Source: Clavaria fumosa (lineage: Eukaryota > Basidiomycota > Agaricomycetes > Agaricales > Clavariaceae). From it: a DNA stretch of 64,000 nucleotides. The position numbers and the translations under genes are program-made. The notes under the pieces were generated by a model that was not told the origin of the DNA, did no database searches, and saw nothing but the letters and a program-made list of their open reading frames with translations. The stretch's first letter is position 1, and each line of letters opens with the position of its first letter. The DNA lies in NCBI GenBank assembly GCA_951802425.1, contig OX637795.1, positions 2,770,501 to 2,834,500 of the forward strand. The letters run 5' to 3'. Positions 1 through 12,128 of the stretch are shown here, piece by piece.

Positions 1-992
1 ACAGGAAGCAGACTCAAGCCAACGACTTCTGAGGAAGGTATTGATGATCTCCGCATTGACCCCGAAGACGCTTGTCGTCTCGACATCGTATTCTGTAATA
101 GAGGACCAGTCGATCTGATGAGAGCGAGAGAGAATATCGAAATCGGGGAGGGATTGAATAAAATGGAGACCGCCTCGGCGAAGAAGGGGGAGATATTCAT
201 TCTGAAGATATTTGACGATAATCTTATGCTTTCGGTCGACTTCTTCGTAGCCCCACTTGTGGCCATGAGCGAACCCGCAGTGCTCTCGAACGACTTCGGC
301 GGCTACGTGAGACGAGATGAGAATGAATGATGGAACACAAAGGACGGTTGTATCTGTACCTGTGAGATCAAGGATCAAAAATTTGGCTTTACAGACATCG
401 CTTTGACCACAGTTGGACAAAGTCGTGTCCGTGATGAGGTGCTGGCGGAATGGTACACGAAAGGCGCAAGTGTATCCTGCGAAGTGTTCGCTGGCGATGG
501 AAATGATGATTGAGGAAAATCGGAAAGAGATAAATATTTGTACCCTACCATTTACTCCTGTTGTCTAGCCTGAAATGACCAGATTTCAGCCGGAAGCACA
601 GTAAGATATCGTGGTTGCAGATGAACTGAATCTTCGGCGCCTCGAACGTGCTGAAGAAGAGGAGATCCTCCCTCGCCGGCTTGAGACGATGCTTTCCAAC
701 GCAAAGATGTGCTAAGCAGGTGCTGTGTGCAATATCGGGGTTGGATGGCTTAAGTCCTACGCCATGTTTTTCGGCGCAATCAACCGAGAGTTTCCAGAGG
801 GTGGCAAGTTGCTCGTTGACCCAGGTTGTAGTAGCGGCAGCTCGATTTCCTGGACACATCTTAGCATTCCATAAAAAATGAGTGTCAATGTAATGCAAAG
901 GAAAAACAATACTCGCCGCTCTGTGGTTGGGCTTAGTTTCTGGGAACGAAAGGGATGAGGAGATGCCATCGATCCTGGCTGGGGTCGACTAT
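1..992 (-). CDS. Hypothetical protein, multi-exon, C-terminus outside the window
   Basis: I do not recognise the family. A minus-strand frame is open from about 992 down to a GTAAAT donor near 558. It resumes after a CAG acceptor near 490 and stays open to the window edge, giving roughly 290 residues so far. The conceptual protein is soluble-looking, with no signal peptide or membrane segment. It contains scattered Cys and His residues (for example NCGQSDVCK and EHCGFAHGHKWG), which could suggest metal binding but match no motif I can name. The first ATG is uncertain: a stop lies just upstream of 992 in this frame, so one or more 5' exons in 993-1289 are likely. The frame has the codon usage of a real exon and is joined by a typical 60-bp basidiomycete intron. 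It lies divergent to the WDR59-like gene, leaving about 280-580 bp for a shared promoter region. Confidence 0.5.
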
Positions 993-1570
993 TTAAATAC
1001 CCAAGGACGGGTCAATCGTAACGCCGAACAAAGGGCGCCTTTCTGTTCCCATGAAAGACACCTGATAGAACTGATAGAAGACGTATGGCGCGTAGAGAAG
1101 CGAATAACACCCAACGAACAATACCCCAGAGGCAATTTGATGGTTCGGACAGAACGCGGCCTTTGTACCAGAATAGACGGGACGGCCCAGACACCGGCCT
1201 GGAACCGCATCCGTGATCAGGGCCTTTGACCATTGCGCGTCCGTTATGTCAGGAGCATCTACGTTGCCGGGTAAAACACGACCAATCATGAGCGGTGAAA
1301 GAGGGGTTCCACTGTCTCGTTATCGCATGGACAATTGTGGGCGGTGCCGAAGACGGTCAATCTGAACCGATGAACGTAGAAAATGTATCAGGACGTTCAG
1401 CGTGTGTACGCCGCCATACATATCCTCGTGGCCGTCGCGGCATTCGACTTTGAGAAGTGATCGAACGACAAGACAACACAGCCACTGGGTATCGGCAGTG
1501 GTTTCATGCAGGACACTCCGTACCTATGCCCTATTAGACGGCTAACCCTGACCTCGCGCTGCGTTGTGAT

Positions 1571-4500
1571 ATGGGATCTGTGTCTGAGAACTCTCAGCCC
1601 TTACCTATCCTTCAGCGGGTTCACGGGCTTGGGCGCGAACGGGACGCCCCCGCGGCCACCAGCTTGCTCTCAGCCTCTCGTTTGACTGAAATTCCCAACT
1701 CTGATTTGGCTCCGAAAGATCCTCCCCCCTCCCTCCCTCACAACGTGGCTGCATATCCTGCCTGCTTCAATGATTTTCAATCCCCTTCTTCCGAAGGAGG
1801 CTCCAGTCTTCGCCGAAGCCTTCGAATTGACATGAAAGACCTTGTTGGAGACGCTGTCGGGAACGTGAGTACGCTCGATACGCGGCTGTGGACTATGAAC
1901 CTTCTCTGTCGAGTCCGCCTCTTCATATTTGCATGGTCTGTGCTCTCACAGCAAATCATTCTGTCTGTGGCGCATATCAGGATATCAGGAAGCTGATTGC
2001 TTATTCGTAGATGAGTATAAGTCCTACCAACCGGGACGTTGTCCTCGCAGCGTAAGCCTATGACATGCCAAGATAACCTTACACTTACGGCTTGGTCTGG
2101 CAGCCGCAGAGGTTTGTTCATCATCGACCTAGAAGCACCGTCCGAAATTCCCCGATTTCTCCCACAAGGTGGCTGTTGGGATGTCGCAGACGTTCAGTGG
2201 AACCCGCACCGAGTCCGAGCCGAATATATCGTGTCTACCTCTTGCGAGAAGCTGTACGTTGACCTGTTATTTCTGATGTAATGGAGAAATTAATAAACAG
2301 TCGACAGCCTGATTTGGAATCTCCTTCTTGTAGGCAAGACTTCGATTGAACACATTTTACATTCCCACTTCCGTGCCATCACGGACCTGAATTGGCACAC
2401 CACTGAACCCGACATCGTAGTCAGCACCGGAATTGACTCGTGGCAATGGATTTGGGACTTACGAGAGCCTCGCAAACCGATTCTCGGTCTGTCTCGATCT
2501 AAGTAAGATTTGTCGGTCCAATATTGATCAATTCTCTAGGTCTGTCTGCATTCAACGGTAAGGGAGGAAGCTTTATTTGCAAAAATCTCTTCAATGCCTT
2601 AGCTATTGTTACAGCCTCAGGGACTCAAGTCAAATGGAACCGGCAGGATCCACACGTGCTCGCTTCCTCCCATCTAGATGAGGTTTTAATCTGGGACCGT
2701 CGTGTCAGTCCTTCCTTTTACGTGCCTCGCGACATGTGTTAATTCTATCTGGGCTTTAGAAAGGATCACTGCCTACAATGAACATCAAAGCTCATAATGC
2801 GAAAATCTACGGCATCGACTGGTCTCGCAAGAGGCGGTTTGATATCATCACCTGTTCCCTTGACAGGACTATTAAGGTCTGGGACATCCAAGAATCGCCT
2901 TCAACACCTGGAAAATGCGACCCGAAGACAACCATCCGCACCACTTATCCCATTTGGAGAGCGCGAGATCTTCCTTTCGGTAATGGGTTGTTGAGCTTAC
3001 CTCAGCGCGGGGAAACAGCACTAGACATGTGGGCTTATGATCAAGAGGAAACACCTGTGCACTACTTCGAAGGCCACAGCGATGTGGTCAAAGAATTTTT
3101 GTGGAGAACTGGTGGTAGAGGTTTGTGGTACATGGACATCGTTCCCTCGCATCGTTCTCAAGACATGCTTACCAGACATGAACGATTTCCAGCTGATCAC
3201 ATGGTCCAAGGATAGGACCCTCAGATTTTGGCCTGTTGATTCAAATGTCATGCAGGTGAATAGTCATGCCAATTCTAGAGATCCGTAGGCTCAAGCGTCT
3301 CCAAAGCGCGTTGGACACGTGCACGGATTGCCAGTACAGCCCACGCTTCCTTCAACACCCTGTAGCAGCGATTTTACATTCAGAAATCCCCCCAATGGTA
3401 TGGGGCTTCCTCCTCCGCTATCTGCGCCTGTCGGGAATCGAAGCATCCTTGCTGAGGTCCGTGCCACGCCACCGCCTCACCCTGTATGGCAGCCGCACCG
3501 TGGCTCGGCTGCGAGAGCCTCAGTACATGAAAGGCCGTCGTGGTCCCCACAGCAAGATCTGAACCGCAATGATCCGCTCGACGACAAGCCTCCTACCGTA
3601 CCCCGTCAGGAAAGCCGGATCACTTCTCGATGGCAAACCGTTCGGATGGACCCCTTGGCGTGGTTGTCAAGCGTACAAGTCGGCGGCAATCCAACTGACA
3701 GCTCTGGAAGCGGAGAAAATAGCCGGAATGGTTCGCAGTCAAGAGTCAGCTCAAGATCGAGCCATTCTTCCGACCGGGCACGCTCTCGTGCTTCATCAGC
3801 CCTACGGCAGAAGGCTGAGGGCTACTTCGGAATGGAAGAGACTCGTGACAAGCAGTCGACTCAATCGCTGCAGGACGAGTATGCCTCTCAGATATTCCCC
3901 CTGCGCTTAATATGACGTTCTCGAATATAGGATCACCTCAGTCATTAGGAAGTTTGCGGCTTCGAAGATTAAGCTTGAAAAAGTAGGAGATACGAGTATC
4001 TTCCTTCAGCTTTGAATGAGACATTATACACAGCACGAGTTGGACAAGAGACGAACGTGCACCATCGGGTTGCAAGGTCGATGGGGAGAGTCATCTTCGG
4101 TTTTCATGCGTGTCACCTTCACGTTCCCGAAAGATTACCCGCAAGCCACACATCCCAGTGGCACACCCACCGTGGAACTCGAGCGAAATCCGTTGATACC
4201 GGTACAAACGCACGCCTCGATACTGAGAAGGCTTCGGACCATCCGAGAACAGTGCAGACCGTGCCTCGAGCCATGCCTCCGACTTTTGATTTTCGGCCGC
4301 GAGAGTGAAGTTGCAGACATGGCCCCAATAGAATTTGAGTCATCTGACGACGAAAGTGAACCCGTCCAAGACACACGGAAGTCAAGGCAAGCCCTGCGTG
4401 CGATAATCCGTGCCAGCAAGAATCTAGGCGAACCACGAACGTCGCAGGGCGTGTTCGCACCCAATGGCGAGCTGCCATCTGTATCTGAATATTCTCCCAC

Positions 4501-6531
4501 TTGACTCAGGCCTGTTTTGATAGGTCAACTTGTGTGCTTCTTCCGCGCAGCGCCACGCGCCGCTCGCGATCGCTTGCGAGACGTGTCTAATTCTTCTTCT
4601 GTCAAGTCCTCACATATGTTCCGATCACCTGCCCTGGTCTCCGACGCTGTTTATCAGCTAGCGCTCGCCTCTGCGGATGAACCACACGAACGCAAAACCC
4701 CTGAGCGCAAGCCGACTAATGGACATGGACAGAACATATTACGGATTGTGACACACTTAATGACGCACACTCGATCAAAGGACGGACCCGTCATCGATCA
4801 AACCACCTGTTCGCCAATTGCCCCCCGGCGGAGCGTCGTGTACATAATGAGCCGAGACATTGTCACTGCGGATCGAGTGGCCGCTGCAGAGTACATCTTC
4901 GAGGCTGGATCGGTTCTTCTGGTGTGCGAGCAGAATGCCGTAGTGGCACGGCGTCACGGCCGATTAGACCATGAGCATATTTTCAGAATGCTTGCGGCTC
5001 TTGCTGCTGATGGCTCTGGAGTTACGTCCTGTGGCCCATCCCGTACATTATTCGGCAAGCGATCTCTGGCTCACAAACTTGTGCTGCGATTGTGAGAAAA
5101 TGTCTTTGCATACACTCGATACTGATATCTACCATCTCTTGACAGCTATTCCGAGCTCTTCAGAGAAAAGGACTTGCAAATGCTAGCTATGCTCTCAGTA
5201 GTGTTTCTGCAGCTCTTCCAACGGCGTCCTGAGCAACGTGAGCTCTACAAAGTTCCGCCACTTGATTCGAGTGTGCTCATGCAGTCAAAGTTTTGAAAGG
5301 CCGACGAATCTCGGAGTCCTCGATGACGAAAGGGTTACTGACGGAGCCCAAGACAGAAGACTCTGATTACTTTTATCTCCTTAAAACCCAACAGCAGGAC
5401 GGTGGCGCTTATTCCCCTGAATGGCCTCGCCTACCCTCTCAACCCGCCAATCCACCTGTTGGACCGACATTATCCTCTTCCAATTCCTCTAAAGGATCTT
5501 GGTCTAGTCTCTTCAATGCGGAGAGTATGCGCCAGTTTGTGGCGGGTGTACAAGACACATTGAAGGATGGCTTGACCAGCCCTGCTGCTAATGGGACACC
5601 CAACCGGATGGTGAAACGTGCCAATACAGCTGGTTCTGTCTCTGCCCCGAATTATGATCACCAGCGGCCATGGGTTTCCCCGAGTGGGTTGTTTGAAGGT
5701 TCTTCTCTTCCAGCGATATCTTCCATCCCCGAGCCATGGCCCGACTCATCCTCTACATCCACGCGCAAATCAACTCAATCGGCTGCTTCTGTCGGTCGGC
5801 CTGGACATGAACGCACAAAAGTACTATTCCCTATGAAAGATAAAAGGGTCATTGTATTCGACCCACCGCGTAAGAGTAGAGAGTGGGTCTTAACCTTTCA
5901 CGATCTCTACACGCACTGATTTGGGTGTGTCACTGATAGCTCCTCGCCCTTCGACCAACGAATGCTAGAACAACTCATTTTCCACATATTGGCATATGCT
6001 GACATGCTTCTAAGCTGGCAGCTGCCAAACAAGCGGTTGGAACTCCTGAAGCTTGTCCACCGCCGATTCCCTTCGCTTAGTTCTGTAATCCTACGTCCGT
6101 CTGCCGGACAGCATGACATAGGTACTGACCAGCGTTCTTCGCGCAGTTGAGCCGTGACTCAGCATCCGTCGTCCCTGCAGGCATAATTCGTATTTGCCCT
6201 GATTGTAGAAGCAACATCCCAAATGATCAAAGCGGTTGTCCTTCGTGCACACTTCCCATTTCCAAGCCTCCATGCACCATTTGTCGTCTGCCGGTCAAAG
6301 GTGCGTTCGGCTATCTCTTGTCAGACAGTGCAGACCCAAGCCAATGGATCATTAGGGTTGTCAAGGACCTGCCTAAGATGTCTACATATCACGCATGTGC
6401 GGTGCTGGAAGAATCATTGTATGGAGATCTGCCCGACAGGCTGTGGTTGTGTCTGTCTTCCATCCAAGACGGGACCCGTCCCGTCTCCTCTTATGCGTTC
6501 ACCGGCGTCTATTAGCTTGCGCTTGCCTTGA
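1571..6531 (+). CDS. MTC5: WDR59/Sea3 (Mtc5)-like GATOR2/SEACAT subunit
   Basis: This is a large multi-exon gene (at least ten introns). It encodes a WD40 beta-propeller protein with an RWD domain and a C-terminal RING/zinc module, the order typical of WDR59 and yeast Sea3/Mtc5. GATOR2/SEACAT acts at the vacuole/lysosome and relieves GATOR1 inhibition of TORC1 when amino acids are present. WD40 blades are read from about 2000 to 3250 (motifs ADVQWNPH, ITDLNWH, VKVWDI-like KVWDI, HVLASSHLDEVLIWD, LITWSKDRTLRFW). A Ser/Pro/Arg-rich linker covers 3320-3890. The RWD domain covers about 3930-4300 (FTFPKDYP). The tail at 6180-6531 has CTICRLP, CLRC, HVRCW and CPTGCGC, with one intron (donor after 6299, acceptor before 6355) splicing the first half of the RING in frame. 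The ATG at 1571 is in frame with a low-complexity N-terminus. The stop at 6529-6531 follows the RING. Exon borders within 3900-6150 are approximate. Confidence 0.85.
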
Positions 6532-6727
6532 AAATAATGCAAGTTTCATGACAGCCAATTTTTTCGCGAGTGCTTTAAGCGTTCTCTTCATGCCTTGCTC
6601 TGGCGCAACGTGGGATTGGACATTCCTCATTACTGTAACTCGCCCGTTATAGCCTTTCAGAGCAAGTATGGAGTACAAGTGATCGATATTTAGATGACAT
6701 ATAGGGAGCGTTTATGTGTGTGGTCTT

Positions 6728-8486
6728 TCACGAAATGACGCATCTTGGAGGACGGAGACCCATTTCCCGAAATACCTCTTCTTCGACTTCGCGCTGATCT
6801 TGCTTGAGCTTCTCCTGACATTCCCATGGGAACCAATCCCGCATGAAATTTAAAAGCGCCCAGTCCACATTCGCTGAAAGAGGATGGCAATGAATGAGGG
6901 GACTGTCGGAGAGCGCATTGAACAAGGCTTACATCGATCTGCGGTCAGAACAGTCGGCGAACGACACATGGGACAGAGACCTTCCCTCCGCTTTTGCATC
7001 TTCACCAGGCAACTAGAAATGCGGTGTTATCAAACACGGTTATAACCCAGAACGCCGATGATCCTGGGAGAAAACGCACCGGACGCAGAACAGGTGGCCA
7101 CAGAAGAGCCGGATGGGCTTGAACGCGATACCGGTGCAGATCGCACACACGTAGTCATCGACGTGCGGCACGACCGGCAGCACGAGCTCAAAGATGGCTT
7201 GCACGAGGACGCGCGAGAATGATGCAGTGTCGGGACGTGAGAGAGGTAGAAGGTCAGAGAGCGTCTGCGCCGCCTCGGGCAGACCAGTGTGTTTCGTATG
7301 CTTCTTCAGGATCTTGCGTGTCGCTTCCGCACTGGCGAAGTGAAACTACTCAAGATTCAGAGCGCCGTGAGTAAATGTAGGCCACGAGTACCGCGGTCTA
7401 CAGACCTTCTTCACTTCAAGAACGAACAGATTCAACTGTAGGAACGTCTCAAAGGTGGCTTGGCTCCTTCTAAAGTTCAGGGAGGGGTGATGGCCCTTCT
7501 GACTTGATTGCATGGTTTGGTCCCTGTACCGTTTTAACCTCGCTTCCGAATCCTCCACGGAGCGCGTCCCTCGGGAGGATTCAGCAACGCTCTCGAAGAT
7601 TTCGGCTTCGATGTACATGCGAAGCGCGTCCCTCCAAGGATAAAGGTCTGATGCCTTGTCGTTCGCAAATGCGCGAGAAGGTATGCGGATATGGGATGCA
7701 TTCGCTGACTGGGAGTAGGCCTCGAAATGAGAAATAGATGAAACGGGGCGGGCCACGAGGAGAATATCGCGTGATAGAGCATGCACGCCGGATATGAAAC
7801 CGGATTGGAGGATGGATAGATGCGCAGAAAGGGTTTGTAAGGCATCACGAAGGAGCTCGAAAAACGCCCGGTCGGACATCAGTTGAATCACGAGTTCTCT
7901 TGCCGCAAGAGCCTTCTGGATCCTGCGCGGTGGTGAGGTGTGTGTCATGACGCACAGGGGATGGGATCAAAACGTACAGCTCTGCATCCTGTTGGTCAGC
8001 CTTGCTTGGGACCCTGTCCTCACCTTCAGTGGAAGGCGCGGGGTGAATGATGCACCTCAAGCGAGCTTCAATTCCACGGGGCGTATTGGACACCTCGTAC
8101 GCCACCTTCGAAACAGCAAATGTTTGCAACAAAGTGCTGAGCGGATGTTGCAGAGCGCTATTGTTATCTAAGGATTCCAGCGAGAGGGAAGGAATGTCTG
8201 CATTAATCCTGTCCTCGTCTTGGGTCGCGTGTGGTGCATCGGAGGCCTCCAAAAGCTCGTGCAATGTTGCCGGGCTAAATCCAATTGATGAAAGTTCGTG
8301 TACAACCCGGTGTAGTTGCTTCTTCAACTATCCGGGGAGAGATGTATTAGAACGAAAGGACGTCTCCACAACACGCATACTGTAAACACACAAACAAAGA
8401 CAGACCTGACGGTAGTCGATGGCACAATCACTGAGCTCGTGTGGAAGGCTAAGCAAAAGTTGCGTGTATGTTTTGGAAAAATGCAT
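6728..8486 (-). CDS. SPX-RING E3 ubiquitin ligase (RING-14-like)
   Basis: An N-terminal SPX domain is followed by a C-terminal C3HC4 RING finger, the arrangement of fungal RING-14-type proteins. The start at 8486 gives MHFSKTYTQLLL, the usual SPX opening. Exon 1 ends in YRQ at 8406 and exon 2 resumes at 8327 with LKKQLHRVVHELSSIGF. The middle exons (about 7948-7345) include LQLNLFVLEVKKFHF and AEATRKILKKHTK, the SPX helix bundle that in other proteins binds inositol pyrophosphates. The RING begins near 7140 (CAIC, CGHLFC) and continues after an intron with QKRREGLCPMCRSP. The last exon covers about 6885-6728 and ends in a conserved FMRDWFPWECQEK-type tail. The likely role is ubiquitination linked to phosphate status; that role is family knowledge, not visible here. 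The intron arrangement at 7930-8040 is not fully resolved. The gene lies head-to-tail behind the LanC-like gene. Confidence 0.8.
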
Positions 8487-8803
8487 TCCACCAGTCAAGA
8501 AATGCCGTCCTTGAAGAAAAAATGCAAATCAATTCCGAGACAACGAGCATCAAAAGGTGGTCGTACATGGATCTGGACAACACAGCTATGTTCCGAACTT
8601 GGGCGTAACCCTCCAAGCGTCGTCTACGAAAGTGCGCCAAAAGGAGCGCCGAGCATCAACGAGAGACTGACCAGATCCCAACCACGCGTGCTTCATCAGG
8701 CCTTCAGGTCGATGGTGTTGCAACGTGTCCATGGGACTCAATATACTGGCACACGTCGCCCGGTCACAATAATGTACTGTGTATATAAGCAGAGACTTCA
8801 TTT
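8487..8803. other. Intergenic spacer with no gene seen
   Basis: 317 bp between the end of the LanC-like gene and the start of the SPX-RING gene, both on the minus strand. It must hold the 3' region of the first and the promoter of the second. A TATATA run lies near 8780. I see no coding frame or repeat. Confidence 0.4.
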
Positions 8804-10428
8804 TCACCAGTCCATCCGAATGTCATCAAAACCAGGCATCCCCGAGGCACCCTCAATCGTTGTCATCCGGCGTAAAACCTCCCACCATGCACAACACATC
8901 CCCGCAGTGCCCTCATACAGACTGAATGGCCGGTCCGGCATGCGCATCTCTCCCCTTTCCGTCAGGGCATGGTACCCCGCAGCCATATATGCTAAATGCG
9001 CTGCTCGCCGCACATACCACTGGCTGTCTCTGCGACGTATCGTCCTTCTCACATGCCCAGTATCCACCACCGACGCCACTGCCGCCATCGCGTCCCCAGC
9101 TGCCAGCAACGCGTACACGGACCCAGCCACGCCGTGGCAGAGGCCTACACCCTTGCGTAACATCCCACGCGTGTAGATGACGTCCGCCCCGCGCTCCAGC
9201 GCCATGAGCACGCGATCAAACTGTCGCGGTGATAGCCCAACGTTGTTATGGGCAATACGTGTTGCGTAACGCAGCAGCGTCGAAAGTAAAACAACCGTAC
9301 CAGGCGCACCGTGGCACCAACTTTGGCGTCGCATGAGTATAAACGAACAGACTGGTTGTTGATTCAAGAGATAATGACGAAGGACGTAACTGTACCAAGT
9401 CGCTTTCATTACGATGCCGGTTGTATGTTTCTCTATCCGGAGCGTGCGATGGCCAATTCCCGCTCGTGCCTTGCAAGTCCATAAGCCATTCGATGGTTTG
9501 GAGGACGTCCGGCATGTACGGCGCGACAATGTGGGAGGGACACAGAAGCAGGATGTGCAGGATGCCGGCTAAAGAGGGCAAGTTTCTAGAAAGGGACAAC
9601 GAAATAGGAAGGATAACTTGCCCACACCGTGCGCAGCACCGAGGTAACGTTTATTGTGCCAAGTCCACATCAGAGCGGGTGTGAGTCTGTCGGGTAAATC
9701 GGCGGAGTATTTCCTGGCACCATTTTTTCCGTGTAGAACAATGCGGTCAACAAGCGCCTTCACGGAAGAATCAGAGGTCAATATCTTGATGCTGGCAAGG
9801 AAGTCTCGCGCAGCAACCGCACCAGCAGCGGTATCCGTGACCGTGAGTTCTGACCGCAGGAGCAGCAGAGCGTACAAAAAGCCAGCACGACCGTAGAGAA
9901 CCTCGCAGTCACCGTCGTCCATCGATTGCGAGGCACGTCTAGTCGTGGCGTCTCGATTGTGAGCGTCCATCATCGCCTGCAACAACCCTAAGGCTTCATT
10001 GTGCATAACTCCCAGGTTCAATGTACGTATAGCTCGAAGAAGGAGGAGACTCGCGACGCCGGCATCGGTCTCGAGGTAGGAACACCTGCGGCGTGACAAC
10101 GGTTGACCTTCGATTGAACCTAGGGTCTTCCAAAAGTGATCTGAAGCAAATCGGAATTCGTGAGGGGATACGCTCATGCCGCGTTTCTCAAGATGCATTG
10201 CCATGAACGCAATACCTGCAGCAAATTCATCAGATACAGCGTAACAGTGTGGGTGCTCGCCGAAGACATGTCTCTACCTGCAGCCCCGACGTATACAGAA
10301 TCGTGGGAGTCATAAGTTGCTCCATCGACAAGACGAAGGTTAGTATAGAGAGCTTTCTCTATATCGCGCCTGACGGAATCCAATTCCGCCGGCGGACGGC
10401 CGTCGTGTGGTATATACCTAGATGTCAT
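8804..10428 (-). CDS. LanC-like (LANCL) protein
   Basis: Three exons encode an alpha/alpha-barrel protein with GXXG-type repeats of the LanC family. The zinc ligands known from human LANCL1 are all present: the Cys in WCHGAPG (about 9300-9320) and the Cys-His pair in LCHGVAG (about 9128-9150). A further barrel motif, LYEGTAGMCCAW, lies at about 8900-8930. Eukaryotic LanC-like proteins are soluble or membrane-peripheral and bind zinc; reported roles include glutathione addition to dehydroamino acids in proteins. The start at 10428 gives MTSRYIPHDGRPP. Exon 1 ends near 10275 at a GTAGAG donor, exon 2 covers about 10215-9625 and exon 3 about 9570-9400. The final stretch from about 9330 carries both zinc sites and ends at the stop at 8804. 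The total is about 430 residues, the usual family length. It is divergent from the Ies6 gene, with about 155 bp between the starts. Confidence 0.85.
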
Positions 10429-10584
10429 GGCGAAGCTTCCGCTCTTGTCATGTGATACGTAGGTGCGGCTCTTCCTTGACCAATATGTACGACATGCTAC
10501 GTGTAAAAAGCTCCGTATGACCTGCTGAAAGCGTACACAGGCCACCCAAAGGTGCAGGCAAGAAAAAAATAGCAGGGGCTGCTG

Positions 10585-11395
10585 ATGTCGGAGAGCCTGC
10601 TACTCATATCCCTGTATGTGTGTTCCCGCCACTTAGACAAATTTCTCACTTGCCCCTCCACTCTAACCACTTCCCTGTCCCAGAGCCTCGCCGAGCAGCT
10701 ATCGTACCAACATGCGCCGCGCCCATTCAAGAGCGCAACATACACGCGGAACGTAAGCCGCCGACCGAAGAACCTCAAGGCGGTGTTGGGCGCAGAGCGC
10801 GAGCGTGAGCGGGCGGAGCGCAACGAACGGCTGGAGCGGGCTAAGGCGCGTCAGTTGGAGCCCATGGAGGTGGATGGTAGCGAGGAGACAACTGGGGCAT
10901 CGGCGACAGCAGCAACGACGACGACGACGAACCCTCGAATAGAACAAGAGGAGGAAGATCTGCCTACTTGTGCGTTCGGGGCTTTGGTCTTCCCTGCACT
11001 TCTCTATCTCGCCCCTCTCATGTCTTTTTTTTTCGTTTAGACTCGTCCATCGAGGCTCCCCTTTCCTTGCTACCTCAACGGCGATATTGCGATATCACGG
11101 GGTTAGAGGTGAGTCCGAGCCGCGCAGGGTGAAGGGTGCTCCCCACTTGCGCAATATTGGGCATGGTTTTTGTTTGACTATGCACCACCCTGCCATCCCG
11201 TTTTCTGTTTTAGGCCCATTACACAGATCCAGCGACGGAACTGCGCTATCACGATAAGAGCGTCTACGAATTGATTAAAGGCCTGGTTAGCGTTTTTGCT
11301 CTCGTTAAATGTTCTCTCTGATTCTTCGAAAAAAGAGCACTAGCGCAGCAAAGGAGTATCTCTCTGCAAGGGGCGTCAATCCGGTCGTGCGATAG
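10585..11395 (+). CDS. IES6: INO80 chromatin-remodelling complex subunit Ies6 (YL1-C domain)
   Basis: The exons encode the conserved Ies6/INO80C core. The first exon carries PRPFKSATYTRN and SRRPKNLKAVLG followed by a charged Glu/Arg stretch. It ends at a GTGCGT donor near 10969. The next exon (from 11040) splices in frame to give YSSIEAPLSLLPQRRYCDIT. After a second intron comes the YL1-C signature HYTDPATELRYHDKSVYELI. A third intron (donor GTTAGC near 11287) leads to a tail that ends SARGVNPVVR at 11395, matching the usual Ies6 C-terminus. Ies6 pairs with Arp5 in the nucleosome-sliding module of INO80 and acts in the nucleus in transcription, replication and repair. The start at 10585 is the first in-frame ATG, but the residues before the PRPFKS motif look unlike the family, so the true start or an extra intron there remains open. 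Confidence 0.82.
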
Positions 11396-11595
11396 ATGGC
11401 AGGGGTCGTATGACATGCATATTTGCATTCATCCCAGGAGCAGCGACGGGCCAAAGTGGCATGGACTCCGTACTAATAGAAACGCTATTATCAGAGTAAG
11501 GGATGTCAACGGTATGCCCTTCGTCAAACGCCTAACTAAGCTGTCGACGTTGGCAGCCAATATGGTATAGGTCTATTAGGTGTTTGGGAAGACAC

Positions 11596-11688
11596 GACCC
11601 ACGTGACTGAGGTTGGTCATTAGGCCTCAGGCCAACATCAACATAATCTGGTCGTTGGTTCTTTGTTTTGGCCCCCGGCATATATAAA
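11596..11688 (+). promoter_or_regulatory. Promoter of the HVA/TUDOR gene: E-box-like CACGTG and TATA box
   Basis: A CCACGTGAC motif lies near 11599 and a TATATAAA box at 11681-11688, about 46 bp upstream of the ATG at 11734. A strong TATA box at this distance suggests an inducible or highly expressed small gene. The CACGTG reading is only a motif match. Confidence 0.5.
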
Positions 11689-11733
11689 CAGGTCTTAGAT
11701 GGCGTCCATCCTCATACCACCGAGGAACACATA

Positions 11734-12128
11734 ATGACTTACAAGGTAAGCGTTCTTCATTCAGTTCGCTAACGGCGGTCTTTACCGCCTGCATCCCAGA
11801 TTGGTGACCGCGTCAAATACGCGAGTATTGGCAACGCCCCAAACTCGGCCACGACGGGCAGGATTATAGACGTCATCACAAAAACCCGAAGGGCCTATGG
11901 AACAGCCGTCCGTATTAAGGTAACGTTGTCTGCTCTTACCGACTGGCTAGGTTGAGCGATCAAGCGTCACTAGGCTTCAAAAGACGACCCGCGCTACATT
12001 ATCAAGAATGATAATGTGCGTTGATTTATACTTCTTTTGGACATCGCTTATGACGAGGATCGTTGTTGTAGACCGGGAAAGATACGGCGTACAAGCAATT
12101 CAACATCATCGGTCATGCCAATCTCTAG
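11734..12128 (+). CDS. Small HVA/TUDOR-domain (DUF2945-like) protein, four exons
   Basis: A 76-residue protein assembled from four phase-0 exons: 11734-11745 (only 12 nt, MTYK), 11800-11919, 11974-12015 and 12072-12128. Donors are GTAAGC, GTAACG and GTGCGT; acceptors are CAG, TAG and TAG. The joined frame has no stop before the TAG at 12126-12128. The sequence carries the signature of the family named hypervirulence-associated TUDOR domain: YKIGDRVKYASIG at the start, then GRIIDVIT, ASKDDPRYIIKNDN and TGKDTAYKQFNI. The family name comes from one study. The domain is a small beta-barrel found widely in fungi and bacteria, and no virulence role should be read into it here. Function is unknown. 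The individual exons are far too short to be found by ORF length. The supporting evidence is the family match, four consistent splice junctions and a TATA box 46 bp upstream. Confidence 0.82.

Noticed and set aside
9421..9684. Plus-strand frames within the LanC-like gene
   Set aside because: They are shadows of the minus-strand exons, which carry the zinc-site motifs.
11734..12128. A virulence factor, suggested by the family name hypervirulence-associated
   Set aside because: The name is historical. The protein is only a small TUDOR-like domain, and nothing in the sequence supports a role in virulence.
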